Notes: generated from the letters alone by a model not told the origin. DNA of 64,000 nt from Dallia pectoralis (GCA_029465975.1 CM055748.1:3436304-3500303), one strand, 5' to 3'; positions 49,397 through 61,982 are shown, counted from the first letter of the stretch. Numbers and translations: made by a program.

Positions 49397-50514
49397 AATA
49401 ATAATAAATCAATCAACTTAACAGATCAATAGTCAGAGAAGAAAATGAAAAGATCAATCTCCTGATCTACTTGGATTGTGAATAACTTTTCTCAATCTAG
49501 TTTATAGGTCTTGATGTAGATCTGGTCTGTGCTCTGAATGTAGAGTTTCTCTCATCTCCCACATTTTATAGCTCTCCTGCAGTTCTCATGGGCTTCTAGT
49601 CACCTCATGTAACTCTCTGCTCAGTTGCAACAGAGGGAAGATTTTAGTGAACCCTGGTTTCACACAACAGTAATTACTTATTGCTTATTTGTAAAAGACC
49701 ATGACATGTTGATCTTGTTACATTGATATTGCTCCTTAATTGCCCCTGTCGCAACTTTTTTGGAACGTGTTGCATACATCTTTTTAAAATATATGTTCAC
49801 CTTGAAGAAACTAAGCAGTTGATTAGGAAAACCATCAAATGCCATGTATGTATATGTTTTTTATTTAAATTAAGGTCAAAGTACATACCCAAGTCGCTCC
49901 TCTTATTGGTGTCCATGAATGGTATCCGTTTTGTTCTGTTTGCACTGTTCGTAAATGTGTGCACTAAATGTTGCAGCGAGGGCTCAGAACAAATTCCTTG
50001 TGTGTGTAATCAGACTTGGCAAAATAAACCTGGTTTTGGTGTTCTAGTGTACTAATGTACTGGTGGTTCAAGGGCACTAGTTAAGATGAATTATTATTTT
50101 AGACCAAAACCTGGTTGTCCCTGCCAGCCGATTAGTACTTGGCTATGGATGGACCATTTAACAGCAAAATAGCTAGCTGGTATAAAACTTGGTGATCTAG
50201 ACATTTACAGTGTTGAATTAGCGTTGTGAGTAAGCACAGCTTCTGTGGTGTTATTGCTAAAGTGCTGGTGTCTCGGCCTAAATCTTACTTCCAAGAAAAC
50301 ATAATAAATATAAATCCTTTGAATTTTTTATGAATACACGCCACCAGTTCCTGCAAGTCCTGTCTCCATTTGCTGCCCCCCTTGACAGTGTAAACAAACA
50401 TTATTTTGTCTCTGTTGGTCTCCATCGCTCTGTTGCATAACATTCTGAACAGAGCCTTTGTGTTGTTTGGGATATGTGTTTTTTGTACTCATTATTTTGT
50501 AAAAAAAATATGTT

Positions 50515-50537
50515 TGCTACATATATATATATATATT
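50515..50537. repeat. AT dinucleotide run
   Basis: ACATATATATATATATAT run within the duplicated chrna10 intron 4 sequence. The parent intron has ACAAATATGTAGATATT here. Confidence 0.85.
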
Positions 50538-50868
50538 CATCTATATTTTATTTGTTTCCATAAAAAGATAACGCAATACAACTTAAACATCTCAAAAAAA
50601 TAAACCGACCACAATTTCTAACACAAATTATTAATTTGATATGTTGTAACTGTACAACAAACTACAATACTTATAAACAGACATTCCGGTGATATAATAA
50701 TTCTCTGAAAGCAAGTGTTACCAAAAAAATCTAATTTCTGACTCTTCTGGGATTCAAAATCAGGACCCTCCACCCCCACCTCCACCCCAGAGGAGCAACA
50801 ACTACACAATGAATGGGGAAGCTGTCAAACAGGAACTGACGCTGAAACTGGAAAGTGGTCCCGATGGC

Positions 50869-51114
50869 CTCTGCTCCCCAGCTCTGGAATTCCCTTCCAC
50901 CGGACCTCCGTAATATTGACTCTCTCTCACATTTTAAATCCACACTCAAAACTCATTTGTTTAGAATAGCTTACTCCGTTTGACCACAACTGTACTCTCT
51001 TTCATTGTATTGTATTTCAGTGTTTTATTTAAGTGTTGTCTGTTGTTTATGATGATGTAAGGTGACCTTGAGTGTCAAGAAAGGCGCCTATAAATAAAAT
51101 GTATTATTATTATT
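50869..51114 (+). mobile_element. 246-bp LINE 3' end inside the chrna10 pseudogene
   Basis: Encodes the usual carboxy tail (APALEFPSTGPP in shifted frame; NIDSLSHFKSTLKTHLFRIA in frame) and ends GGCGCCTATAAATAAAATG with TTATTATTATTAT. ATGGC flanks it on both sides (50864-50868 and 51115-51119), a 5-base target duplication. Confidence 0.85.
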
Positions 51115-51908
51115 ATGGCGTGACCTCAAAATATGTCAGAGACATTGGACTGTGGAAACCCTCCAGGTGTTGCTGCCTCCAGGAGGAGCAGAAAGGGAGG
51201 TGTGAGCGACGGGGTGGGAGGGAGAAGAGGAAGAGAAGAGGTGTGTAAGACCCAGTGCATCTGTGGGCAGCAGAAGCAACTCCTTTGGAATATTGTCTGA
51301 CTGTTTTATACAAAAAGACAAACATGTCAATAGTAACTTCGGCTATTTCAGTCACTGACAGTCAGTAGTAAAAGCACCAATGTTTAAGATTAAGAACAAA
51401 AATAATAAACAATTCCCCCTGAAAGTTTATTTCCAACTATGTAAATCCTACTGTACATTGAGACTGATTGACAGATTGCACAACTATAAACAGAAAGGCT
51501 CGCATGGTGCGTATTAAAAAAGTACCTGTGAAAAAGAATCATTGGACTATTTATGGTCTGATGTGTGAAACTGTATATTAAGGATTGTACAGCCTTTTTT
51601 AGCAGAAGTTGCTCAATATATTTTGCTCAAGACACCAGATATTTGCTCTGTAACCCAAAAACATTAGGAAAACATTGATAAATTTAACTTTTAGCGGCCA
51701 TGTAAGATTTTAGCTTGCAGTGAATTTAATTGTCTCACTTGTGTGCCGTTTTGTGTCAACTTAAATTCCCTGCAGATCTCCACAGAGAAAGAGTTAATTA
51801 GATCCAATTAGACACCCAGCAAATCTCTTGACACATGTCTGCTCTTTGTTAAGCTTTAGTATACATTGTTTTTAAGTGTTTACCATCACAACAGAACAAC
51901 AGTCTTTG

Positions 51909-52864
51909 TTAGTCACCGTAAGAGCCAACTTTACCAGAACAAAGCTTTTGGAGAGCTGCCTTTATCTCTTTGTTTCTAAAACTGTAAAGTATAGGATTCA
52001 TAACAGGAGTCAAAATGCAGTTAACAATAGATATCAAGATAAGAACATTACAGTGAACATTTTCAGATTTAGCACTGATGTAGATGCAGGAGTGAACGAG
52101 GTAGAAGGTGAGGACAACCGTGAGATGTGAGGAGCAGGTAGAAAAGGCTTTCATACGACCCTCTGAAGACGTAATCATGCAAACAGCTACAAGGATTTTG
52201 TAGTAGGACCAAACAATAACGGTTAATGGCGAATAGATAGCAACGAAAGCACAGATAATTCCAACATCAATAAGAAATGTTGTATCCCAACAGGACAGGG
52301 AAACTACAGGAGGATGGTCACAGAACCAAAAATTAATATTGATGCTACAGTAGGGCATTTGTGATGCAAAAATGACACTAAATGCAGGTAAACAAAGTCC
52401 AAAGGTCCATGCTGCTGTTGCCAATAGAAAACAAACTTTCTTACTGATAATGACGTTGTAGCGCAAAGGATTACAGATGGCAACATAGCGATCATAGGCC
52501 ATAACGCACAGCAGAAGGCTTTCAACCGTTTGCAATGACAAGTACACATACATCTGGATGAAACACGCAGAGAAAGAGATAGTTACATCATTCCACAAAC
52601 ACACTGAGATCATTTTAGGGAGAACACTGGTTGTGATTCCTATGTCTGTGAGAGACAGGTTGCTGAGGAAAATGTACATGGCAGTATGAAGCTTGGGTTC
52701 TCTCACCACTAGAATAAATATGATGAGGTTTCCAGCCAGAATCAGCAAGTAGACCAGCAGTAGGAAGATGCCGAGCTCAAGATAGTATTTGTTCAGCCCT
52801 CTTTCACCCCCAACAAAAAGGAAGTGAGTATCAACGGTCACATTGGATTGGAAACAAGAGTCAT
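51909..52864 (-). CDS. teleost odorant receptor OR-8, main exon (most divergent copy)
   Basis: Complete main exon with NVTVDTHFLFVGG, MAYDRYVAICNPLRY (Asn for His), KAFSTCSSHLTVVLTFYLVH and NPILYSFRNKEIK. Ligand-facing parts differ most: SKKVCFLLATAAWTFGLCLP, FASQMPYCSININFWFCDHP, SCWDTTFLIDVGIICAF and EL3 KSENVHCN. Exon 2 is 53025-52950 with CTG at 53001-52999 after an in-frame TAA, followed by a partial duplicate exon 2. Exon 1 ends at 53270. The 3' flank lacks the conserved text shared by the other units and contains the chrna10 pseudogene instead, so this copy may represent an older branch. Confidence 0.93.
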
Positions 52865-53269
52865 CTGTAGGACAAAAACATTTAATGTGGTTTGTCTTTA
52901 TACAAACTTGCTTTGAAAGTTGAATTGAGCATTAATAATGTTGACTTACTGTCTATGCTTTGAAAGTTGAATTCAGAGCATTTTAAATGTTGACACGCCA
53001 GGTTGGTAAATTATTTAGACAATTTCTGTAAAAAGATCAATTAAACACATTTAATCATTCAACTACACTAATTTGTACATACATATTTTAGATTTATTAA
53101 TAACCATTTTTCTCTGAAAAGAAATTACATATTGCTTCCCCTTTACACAACATCTAACAAACAATTTATGATTGTTTATAGTCATTGACACACATTGTTA
53201 TTTGACAAATGGCAGTGAATACACAGAACAGCACAGACAATTAGATATACCACGCATCATAACACTTAC

Positions 53270-53336
53270 TTGTCTCTGTAGTGTTCACCAGGCAATGTAG
53301 CACAATGTAGCAGTTAGTGCATAAATACATAAAAAT
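53270..53336 (-). promoter_or_regulatory. OR-8 core promoter and leader exon 1
   Basis: TATTTATGCACT on the minus strand (octamer degenerate). The leader contains a duplicated CTACATTG(T/C)GC. Donor GACAA|GTAAGTG at 53270. Confidence 0.45.
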
Positions 53337-54213
53337 AGTAATTAAACAATTAACTTTACAGATCAATAGTAAGAAAATTAAATTAAAAGACCATTCCCCC
53401 TGATCTTGTCTGATAGAGTATAGATAGAGCTTTAGTCTAATGTATAGGTATTGTACATTTGTAGATTTGCTTTGCTCCGAATGTCGAGTTTCAGTTTACT
53501 CCCGTGTTTTATAGTTCTCCTGCAGTTCTCGTGGGCTTTCATTCACTTGTTTACAACAGAGCTGGTTTTCTGGGATCATTCCAGCGATTTATGGTTTCAA
53601 ACAACAATAATTATTTCCAAGCATCCATGCCTTGATTGTTAATGCAACCATGACATAAATAGTACATTGAAGCAAAACAAAATTATACTATTACTTTTTT
53701 CTTCTTTGCTGTTCCAAGCATAAAACACACAATCCAATGAGGACAGCTTAAACACTAAAACCAGGCTTTTGAACAAAAATATTGAAACCATATTGACATT
53801 TATTAAAAAGCACACCCAGTTCCCTTAACTATAAACCCAACTCCCCTGATTTGACAAATAAGTCATGACCTGTCATGATGAGACCTTACACATAAATCAC
53901 ATCACATTGCCTACAGCATGTCGTCATTTGGAAAGCAACAGCATATACTATTATTCACTCAAGTCAGCGCAACTTGAGCACAATCAGCATACAATATCCC
54001 AGGTAAAAACACGTAGTCACACTAAAAATTGATCACACACCAATCAGAAACTTCTTTTTTTAAGAGAAAAATAAATCTTGTCTGTATTATAATTTGCTTA
54101 TGTTTATTGGTTTGTCTTCACAGAAAACCCTTTTTCTATGTTTTGAGTGCTGTATTCAGGGCATTTATGATGCTGAAATCTGTAGGTCACAAATATTCTT
54201 TACAGATATCCAG

Positions 54214-57139
54214 TTATATGGGTGGCAGTGAAGGTGGGGGGTCTCGACGGATCAGACCCGGGCGGCAGAAGCTTGCTTTGGGGACGTGGAACGTCACCTC
54301 ACTGGGGGGGAAGGAGCCAGAACTTGTGCGTGAGGTGGAGCGATACCAGTTGGATCTGGTGGGACTTACCTCTACGCACAACCGTGGCTCTGGAACCTTA
54401 CTCCTGGATAGGGGTTGGACTCTGTTCTTCTCTGGAGTTGCCCAGGGTGAGAGGCGGCGGGCTGGTGTGGGGATACTCACGAGCCCACGTCTGAGCACGG
54501 CGGTGTTGGAGTTTACCCCGGTGGATGAGAGGTTTGCCTCCCTACGCCTAAGGGTGGTGGGGGGGAAAACTCTGACTGTTGTTTGTGCTTATGCACCAAA
54601 CAGCAGTTCGGAGTATTCAGCCTTCTTGGAGACCCTGAAGGGAGTCCTATATAGGGCTCCAGTAGGGGACTCCATCATTCTGCTGGGAGACTTCAACGCA
54701 CATGTGGGCAACGATGGAGACACCTGGAGAGGCGTGATTGGGAGGAACGGCCTCCCTGATCTAAACCCGAGCGGTCGTTTGTTATTGGACTTCTGTGCTA
54801 GTCATGGATTGTCTATAACAAACACCATGTTCGAACATAAGGAGGCGCATAAGTGTACATGGTACCAGAGCACCCTAGGCCGAAGGTCAATGATCGATTT
54901 TGTGATCGTATCGGCTGATCTAAGGCCGCATGTTTTGGACACTCGGGTGAAGAGAGGGGCAGAGCTGTCAACTGATCACCATCTGGTAGTGAGTTGGATC
55001 AGAGGGTGGGGAAAGACTTTGGACAGACCAGGTAAGCCCAAACGGGTGGTGCGGGTGAACTGGGAACGTCTGGAGGAGGCCCCTGTCTGAAAGATCTTCA
55101 ACTCACACCTCCGGCGGAGCTTTTCAGGCATCCCTGTGGAGGTTGGGGGCATTGAACCTGAGTGGGCAATGTTCAAAGCTTCTATTGCTGGAGCTGCGGC
55201 GGTGAGCTGTGGTCTCAAGGTCCTAGGTGCCTCAAGGGGTGGTAACCCTAGAACACTGTGGTGGACCACGGTGGTCAGGGAAGCTGTCCGACTGAAGAAG
55301 GAGGCCTTCAGGGATATGCTAGCCCTGGGGACTCCGGAGGCAGTTGCAGGGTACCGACAGGCCCGAAGGGCTGCAGCCGCTGCCGTGTCAGAGGCAAAGC
55401 AGCGGGTGTGGGAGAAGTTTGGAGAAGCTATGGAGAAGGACTTTCGGTCGGCACCAAAATGCTTCTGGAAAACCGTTCGGCACCTCAGAAGGGGAAAACG
55501 GGGAACCATCCAAGCTGTGTACAGTAAGGATGGGACACTGTTGACCTCAACTGATGATGTGATCGGGCGCTGGAAAGAGCATTTTGAGGAGCTCCTGAAT
55601 CCGACCTACACGCCCTCTAGTACAGAGGCAGAGCTGGAGGCTGATGGAGGGTCATCGTCAGTTTCCCTGGGGAAGTCGCTGAGGTAGTCAAACAACTCCA
55701 CAGTGGCAAAGCCCCAGGGACTGATGAGATTCGTCCAGAAATGCTAAAAGCTTTGGGTGGGGAAGGGCTGTCTTGGTTGACACGCCTCTTCAACATTGCA
55801 TGGAAGTCTGGGACAGTGCCAGAGGAGTGGCAGACCGGGGTGGTGGTTCCCCTCTTTAAAAAGGGGGACCAGAGAGTGTGTGCCAATTACAGAGGTATCA
55901 CACTCCTCAGCCTCCCTGGTAAAGTGTACTCCAAAGTGCTGGAAAGGAGGGTTCGGCCAATAGTCGAACCTCAGATTGAAGAGGAACAATGCGGTTTTCG
56001 TCCTGGCCGGGGAACCACGGACCAGCTCTTTACTCTCGCAAGGATCCTGGAGGGGGCCTGCGAGTATGCCCATCCAGTCTACATGTGTTTTGTGGATCTG
56101 GAGAAGGCGTATGACCGGGTACCCCGGGATCTTTTGTGGGAGGTGCTGCGGGAGTATGGGGTGAGGGGGTCTCTTCTCAGGGCCATCCAATCTCTGTACG
56201 CTCAAAGCATGAGCTGTGTCCGTGTCCTCGGCAGTCGGATTCGTTCCAGGTGGGGGTTGGCCTCCGCCAGGGCTGCGCTTTGTCACCAATCCTGTTTGTA
56301 ATATTCATGGACAGGATATCAGGGCGTAGTCATGGGGGGGAGGGGTTCCCGTTCGGTGGGCTGATGGTCACATCACTGCTTTTTGCGGATGATGTGGTCC
56401 TGATGGCCTCATCGGTCGGTGACCTTCAGCACTCACTGGATCGGTTCGCAGCCGAGTGTGAAGCGGCTGGGATGAGGGTTAGCACCTCTAAATCTGAGGC
56501 CATGACTCTCAGCAGGAAACCGGTGGAGTGCCTACTCCGGGTAGGGAATGAGTCCTTACCCCAAGTGAAGGAGTTCAAGTACCTCGGGGTCTTGTTCGCG
56601 AGTGATGCATTCGCTTCACCGCACCGTTGTGACGAAAAGAGAGCTGAGCCGAAAGGCAAAGCTCTCGATCTACCGGTCAATCTTTGTTCCTACCCTCACC
56701 TATGGTCATGAAAGCTGGGTCATGACCGAAAGAACGAGATCGCGGGTACAAGCGGCCGAAATGGGTTTTCTCAGAAAGGTGGCTGGCCTCTCCCTTAGGG
56801 ATAGGGTGAGAAGCTCAGTCATCCGAGAGGAACTCGGAGTAGAGCCGCTGCTCCTTTGCATAGAAAGGAGCCAGTTGAGGTGGTTCGGGCATCTTGTACG
56901 AATGCCACCTGGGCGCCTCCCTAGAGAGGTGTTCCAGGCACGTCCAGCTGGGAGGAGACCTCGGGGAAGACCCAGGACTAGGTGGAGAGATTATATCTCC
57001 ACACTGGCCTGGGAACGCCTCGGGATTCCCCAGTCAGAGCTGGCTAATGTTGCCCAGGAAAGGGAAGTCTGGGGTCCCCTGCTAGAGCTGCTACCCCGCG
57101 ACCCGACCCCGGATAAGCGGTTGAAGATGAGATGAGATG
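54214..57139 (+). mobile_element. 2.9-kb LINE, near full length but degenerate, with 10-bp target duplication
   Basis: Flanked by AGATATCCAG at 54204-54213 and 57140-57149. Order of parts: apurinic-type endonuclease (LGTWNVTSLGGKE, CAYAPNSSSEYSAF, LLGDFNAHVGND, STDHHLVVSW) at 54270-55090; linker; reverse transcriptase (GTVPEEWQTGVVVPLFKKGD, NYRGITLLSLPGKVYSKVLE, EEQCGFRPGRGT, CFVDLEKAYDRVPRD, GLRQGCALSPILF, SLLFADDVVLMASS, FKYLGVLF) ending 57135; and a short GATGA-repeat tail. It is broken by a TGA at 55088, frameshifts near 55660-55740 and 56235, and a deletion near 56610. A single ORF with endonuclease then RT and a length near 3 kb suggest an RTE-like element. The clade is not certain. Confidence 0.93.
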
Positions 57140-57149
57140 AGATATCCAG

Positions 57150-58095
57150 CCTAAAACATCAGGCTGTTTTTTTTCTCTTTAATGTGTTTCCTCTTGCAAT
57201 GCATCTTTTGTGGATCAGGACGCACAGGTTCATTACATGATTTTGGAAGACGCTTATAATGATAATTCCAGGCTGTGAGGTAAATAATGACTCTATGGGC
57301 CTCTAAGAACAACTTCGGTTAAGAATAATTTCACCTAAATTTTAATCAATGTTGAACTCTCAATGTCAATCAACCAAAACAAGTTATTCTGTACAAAATC
57401 CCTCAGCAATACCTAAGTGACAACAGCAAATAAAGACGTTTAACAAACAGTTGTTTTAGGAGCAAAAATGTGTACATGCTTTTAAAAATGCGACTTGAAT
57501 TTGGAAATTATATCTAATTCAGAAACGTAACAATTTATTGAAACAATTCACGTGTGGTGTGTTATTGGATCACTTTATTGGAGTTTTAAATGAGTTTCTG
57601 TATTCTTTCAATCTGTATTTTTATTATAATCAAGACCATAACCAGTAGATAATGGCCAGGTTTGTGCAGATCTCTTTGTAGGGTTCATTTCATTATCAAC
57701 AGGTCTGCATCTCTGACAACCATTCAGGTGCACACACAATTCTAACATTTACAAATATTTTCTGAAATCAAAACAATATCACCACAAAATAGTGTATATA
57801 TGAATTTCAGGTAAAATCATACTTGTGAGGAAATACGTTTTAATGGGTTTAAAAAACATATTTCTACTCAATGTATTAAAAGTGACAATTTACCAACTAA
57901 ATCAAATATTCAATAAAAAACAAACATGATCACAGTAATTATTTATTGTTTACAAATCTTCGTTTGTATCTATTGCTATGTATTTCCTACTGTCTCACCT
58001 CTTGTTTCCACAGAGAAAGTGCTATTATATCTGCTCATACACCCAGCAGTCATTTTCACTGTAGATTGTTACCAACAGCAGTTAAAATTACCCAG
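57150..58095. other. OR-9 3' flank
   Basis: 57190-57300 is nearly identical to the OR-1 flank 22368-22478. 57470-58095 is nearly identical to 61344-61982 (OR-10 flank), apart from a 13-base deletion here at about 58068 (ACCAACAG versus ACCAAGAGTTTGTCCCAACAG). No gene. Confidence 0.8.
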
Positions 58096-59051
58096 TTATT
58101 CACCATGAGAGCCAACTTTAGCAAAGCAGAGTTTCTTCAGAGCTGCCTTTATCTCTTTGTTTCTGAAACTGTAGACTATTGGATTCATACTAGTGGTCAG
58201 AAAGCAGTTGAATATAGATATCAAGATGAGAACATTACAGGGAACATTATTAAATTGAGTGCTGATGTAGATACAGGCTGGAGAAATGTAGAAGATGAGG
58301 ACGATTATGAGATGTGAAGAGCAGGTAGAGAAGGCTTTCTTACGACCCACTGAAGACGACATTTTGGAAATAGCGAAAATTATTCTTAAGTACGACAATA
58401 TAATGAGAGTAAACGGGATGAAGAGAACTATGAAAGCACAGATAAGTAACACTTTTATCAAAAAAGATGAGTCCAAACAGGAAAGTGAAACTATAGGAGG
58501 ATTGTCACAGAACCAAAAATTAATCTTATTGCTACAAAACGTCAATTGTGTTGTTAAAATTATACCGTAGGCAGGTAAACAGAGACCACATGCCCATGCT
58601 GCTGTAATCAATAGAAAACACACTCTCTTATTAATAATAATGTTGTAGCGCAATGGATGACAGATGGCAACATAGCGATCATAGGCCATAACACACAGCA
58701 GAAAGCTCTCAACACATTCCAATGACAAATTCACATACATCTGGATAAAACACGCAGCGAAAGAGATGGTTACATCATTCCACAAACACACTGATATCAT
58801 CTTAGGGAGAACACTGGTTGTGATTACAATGTCTATGAGAGACAGGTTGCTGAGGAATATGTACATGGCAGTATGAAGCTTGGGTTCTGCCACCACTAGA
58901 ATAAATATGATGAGGTTTCCAGTCAGAATCAACAAGTAGACCACCAGTAGTAAGATGCCAAGCTCAAGGTAGAATTTGTCCAGCCCTCTTTCACCCCCAA
59001 CGAAGAGGAAGTGAGTAACAACAGTCACATTGGGCTGAATACAAGAGTCAT
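58096..59051 (-). CDS. teleost odorant receptor OR-9, main exon
   Basis: Complete main exon: NVTVVTHFLFVGGERGLDKF, MAYDRYVAICHPLRY, KKAFSTCSSHL, NPIVYSFRNKEIK and tail KKLCFAKVGSHGE. TM4-EL2 reads LITAAWACGLCLPAYGIIL then TTQLTFCSNKIN, closest to OR-6. Exon 2 is 59233-59159 (75 nt, CTG at 59210-59208, TAA in frame just upstream), with a partial duplicate exon 2 after it. An exon-1 ATG (59546-59544, MRQLLHCLVNTTET) joins in frame if exon 2 is skipped. It is paired with OR-10 in a recent tandem duplication. Confidence 0.94.
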
Positions 59052-59503
59052 CTGTAGGACAAGGAAGATTAAATTAATGTAATTTGGTTTATCTTCATAC
59101 AACACAAATACTATCTACGTTTTAAAAGTCAAATAAAGCATTTATGATGTTGACTTACTATCTATGTTTTGAAAGTTGTTTTCAGAGCATTTATGAAGTT
59201 GACAGGCCAGGTTGGAAATTATTTAGACGGTTTCTGTAAAAAGACAAATTAAATAGATACTACATACTACTATCATTAATAAACACTAGAATTTACATTA
59301 TTGGAATGATAAACAACCATAGAATGAAATGAGAACTGTTTCTGTGAGAAGAAAATAGAAATTGCATAGTATGTCTCATACAGTACATGTAACAAACTAT
59401 TTGTAAATGTTTTAGTCATTGACACACATTCCTTTTTGACTAATGAAAATGAGTTAGCAAGGTATCACAGACAATTAGATATACCACCCATCAGAACTCT
59501 TAC

Positions 59504-59568
59504 TTGTCTCTGTTGTGTTCACAAGACAATGTAGAAGTTGGCGCATATAATTTGCATAAATATATAAC
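59504..59568 (-). promoter_or_regulatory. OR-9 core promoter and leader exon 1
   Basis: Octamer ATTTGCAT at 59550-59557 overlapping TATATATTTATG on the minus strand. Leader and donor GACAA|GTAAGAG at 59504. Confidence 0.5.
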
Positions 59569-59925
59569 AATTGTAATAAAACAATTAACTTAACAGATCA
59601 ATAGTCAGCGAAGAAAATGATAAAATCAAACTCCCGATCTTGTCTGATAGAGTATTGTTTTTCTTAGTCTAGTTCACAGGTCTTGATGTAGATCTGGTCT
59701 GTCCTCTGAATGTAGAGTTTCTCTCATCTCCCATATTTTATAGCTCTTCTGCAGTTCTCATGGGCTTTTAGTCACCTCATGTATCTACAAGCTCTTTGCT
59801 AGTTTGCAACAGACCTGGTTTCCTGGGATTATTTTAATGAATCATGATTTTACACAATATTATTTACTCCCAATTATGCCTGCATGTACATTAGAGCAAA
59901 GCTTAAATATAGATCTGCTTTTCTT

Positions 59926-60580
59926 CTTTACTGAGATTCCATACTCCAAGTAGGGAGTGAGTCCTTACCCCAAATGTAGGAGTTTAAGTACCCCGGGGTC
60001 TTGTTCGCTTGTGAAGGGAAATATGGCGATACAATTGGCCAGAGAATCCCGAGCAGTGTGGGCAGTGTTGCATTTACTTTACAGCACTGTTTACTGCACG
60101 GAGCCAGAAGACCGATCTACCGGTCAATCTTAAAACCTACCCTCACCTATGGTCATGAAGGCTGGGGGATGACCCGAAGAACAAGGTCGGCCAAAAGTTT
60201 TTTTCTTAGGAATGTGGCAGGCCTGTCCCTTAGTCATAGGGTGAGAAGCTCAGTCATTCGTGAGGAACTCAGAGTAGAGCCACTGCTCCTTCGATTAGAA
60301 AGAAGCCTGTTGAGGTGGTTCAGGCATCTGGTAAGGATGCCCCCTGGAGCCTCCCTAGAGAGGTGTTCCTGGCACGTCCAGTTGGGAGGAGACCTCGAGG
60401 AGGAAGACCCAGGACTAGGTGGAGAGATTATACCTCCATATTGGCCTGGGAACGCTTTGGGATCCCCAAGTCAGATATGGATATTGTGGCCAGTGAAAGG
60501 AACGTTTGGAGTCCCGTGCTAGAGCTGTAGCCCCCGCGAACCGACCCTGGATACGCGGTTGAAGATGAGGTGAGACATTA
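59926..60580 (+). mobile_element. 3' fragment of the 54214-57139 LINE family
   Basis: Reads PTLTYGHEGWGMTRRTRS, RNVAGLSLSHRVRSSVIREE, and RPVGRRPRGGRPRTRWRDY in two frames, then a GATGAGGTGAGA end, the same order as 56690-57139. 5' truncated and frame-shifted. It interrupts the OR-9/OR-10 duplicated block, since the right flank resumes near 60700 with text found at about 63794. Confidence 0.88.
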
Positions 60581-60689
60581 CATTTCTGCACTGTTCTGTT
60601 TCTGGCTATCCTGATTAATCAATCAATTTTAATGACTGCTTATAACGGCTGCTAGAAATTTAACTAGAACAAAAAAGTGGACCACATTA

Positions 60690-61020
60690 CCCTGACATTA
60701 GCTTTTTACACTGGCTGCCTGTTATGGCTAGTGCATATTTCTGAATTATATTGTTAACCTATAAAGCATTACATGTACATGCACCTACCTGCCCCACTAG
60801 GATCACTAGAAGCCGGCCTTCTAATTGTTACTAACATTTCTAAACAAACAGTCGGACACAGAGCTTCCTGCCATAGAGCTACACTACTATGGAATGGTCT
60901 GCCGATTGTGCTGACTCAGTAAAAGTGTCTAAGTGTCTACTGAAGACTCAACCTTTCATTTGAGGATGGTCTATGATCAAGTGCAGTTTGGCCTAGGGGT
61001 ATGAAGGGGAATGGAATGCC
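60690..61020 (+). mobile_element. LINE 3' ORF end (L2-like)
   Basis: Broken frames encode HRASCHRATLLWNGLPIVLT, the usual carboxy tail of an L2-like LINE, followed by a short 3' UTR. A second copy starts at about 63794 and runs off the window, because the segment was duplicated with the receptor. Confidence 0.6.
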
Positions 61021-61343
61021 TGATGTTATGTTTTTGAATGCTGTTTTCAGGGCGTTTATGATATTATAGGCCATAACGTTGACTTGGTCTCTGGACCAAA
61101 TGTTGTCTTCTGTTTTTTTGATGTCTCTCCTGTATTTCTCAAGGGCTTCTAGCCTTGTAACTTAATTAAGCCCTCTGCTAGTTTACACTGTTGTCGTTTC
61201 CCAGGAATCCACTAGTGAGAAGGGGTTTCACACAAGATTAATAATATAGCCAAGCATGCCTGCCCTGATTAGAAATACTTAATATGTAGGAATATTAATA
61301 TTTAGCACATTCTTTTAAAAAATATATACATACAAAATAAAAC

Positions 61344-61982
61344 GTGTACATACTTTTAAAAATGCGACTTGAATTTGGAAATTATGTCTAATTCAGAAAC
61401 GTAACAATTTATTGAAACAATTCACGTGTGGTGTGTTATTGGATCACTTTATTGGAGTTTTAAATGAGTTTCTGTATTCTTTCAATCTGTATTTTTATTA
61501 TAATCAAGACCATAACCAGTAGATAATGGCCAGGTTTGTGCAGATCTCTTTGTAGGGTTCATTTCATTATCAACAGGTCTGCATCTCTGACAACCATTCA
61601 GGTGCACACACAATTCTAACATTTACAAATATTTTCTGAAATCAAAACAATATCACCACAAAATAGTGTATATATGAATTTCAGGTAAAATCATACTTGT
61701 GAGGAAATACGTTTTAATGGGTTTAAAAAACATATTTCTACTCAATATATTAAAAGTGACAATTTACCAACTAAATCAAATATTCAATAAAAAACAAACA
61801 TGATCACAGTAATTATTTATTGTTTACAAATCTTCGTTTGTATCTATTGCTATGTATTTCCTACTGTCTCACCTCTTGTTTCCACAGAGAAAGTGCTATT
61901 ATATCTGCTCATACACCCAGCAGTCATTTTCACTGTAGATTGTTACCAAGAGTTTGTCCCAACAGCAGTTAAAATTACCCAG
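61344..61982. other. OR-10 3' flank (duplicate of 57470-58095)
   Basis: Nearly identical to the OR-9 flank. I count about four substitutions and the 13-base indel over roughly 600 bases. No gene. Confidence 0.85.

Larger units (their letters stand above)
50250..51430 (+). pseudogene. chrna10: partial, rearranged copy of chrna10
   Basis: Segments collinear with chrna10 but with large gaps. About 50280-50320 and 50395-50735 match intron 4 (19090-19130 and 19395-19630). 50755-50868 matches exon 6 at 20321-20439 (M3-M4 loop with the proline tract). 51115-51130 plus 51130-51295 match 20435-20450 and 20540-20704. 51296-51430 matches 3' flank from 21101. Missing: all earlier exons, exon 5, M3 and M4, and about 90 bases of loop. 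A 246-bp LINE 3' end splits the exon part. By eye, 51130-51295 differs from chrna10 at one or two positions, whereas the intron part is only about three-quarters identical. It cannot encode a channel. Confidence 0.92.

Noticed and set aside
51113..51355. 80-codon minus-strand frame in the pseudogene
   Set aside because: Antisense of the duplicated chrna10 loop. The same antisense frame exists in the parent gene.
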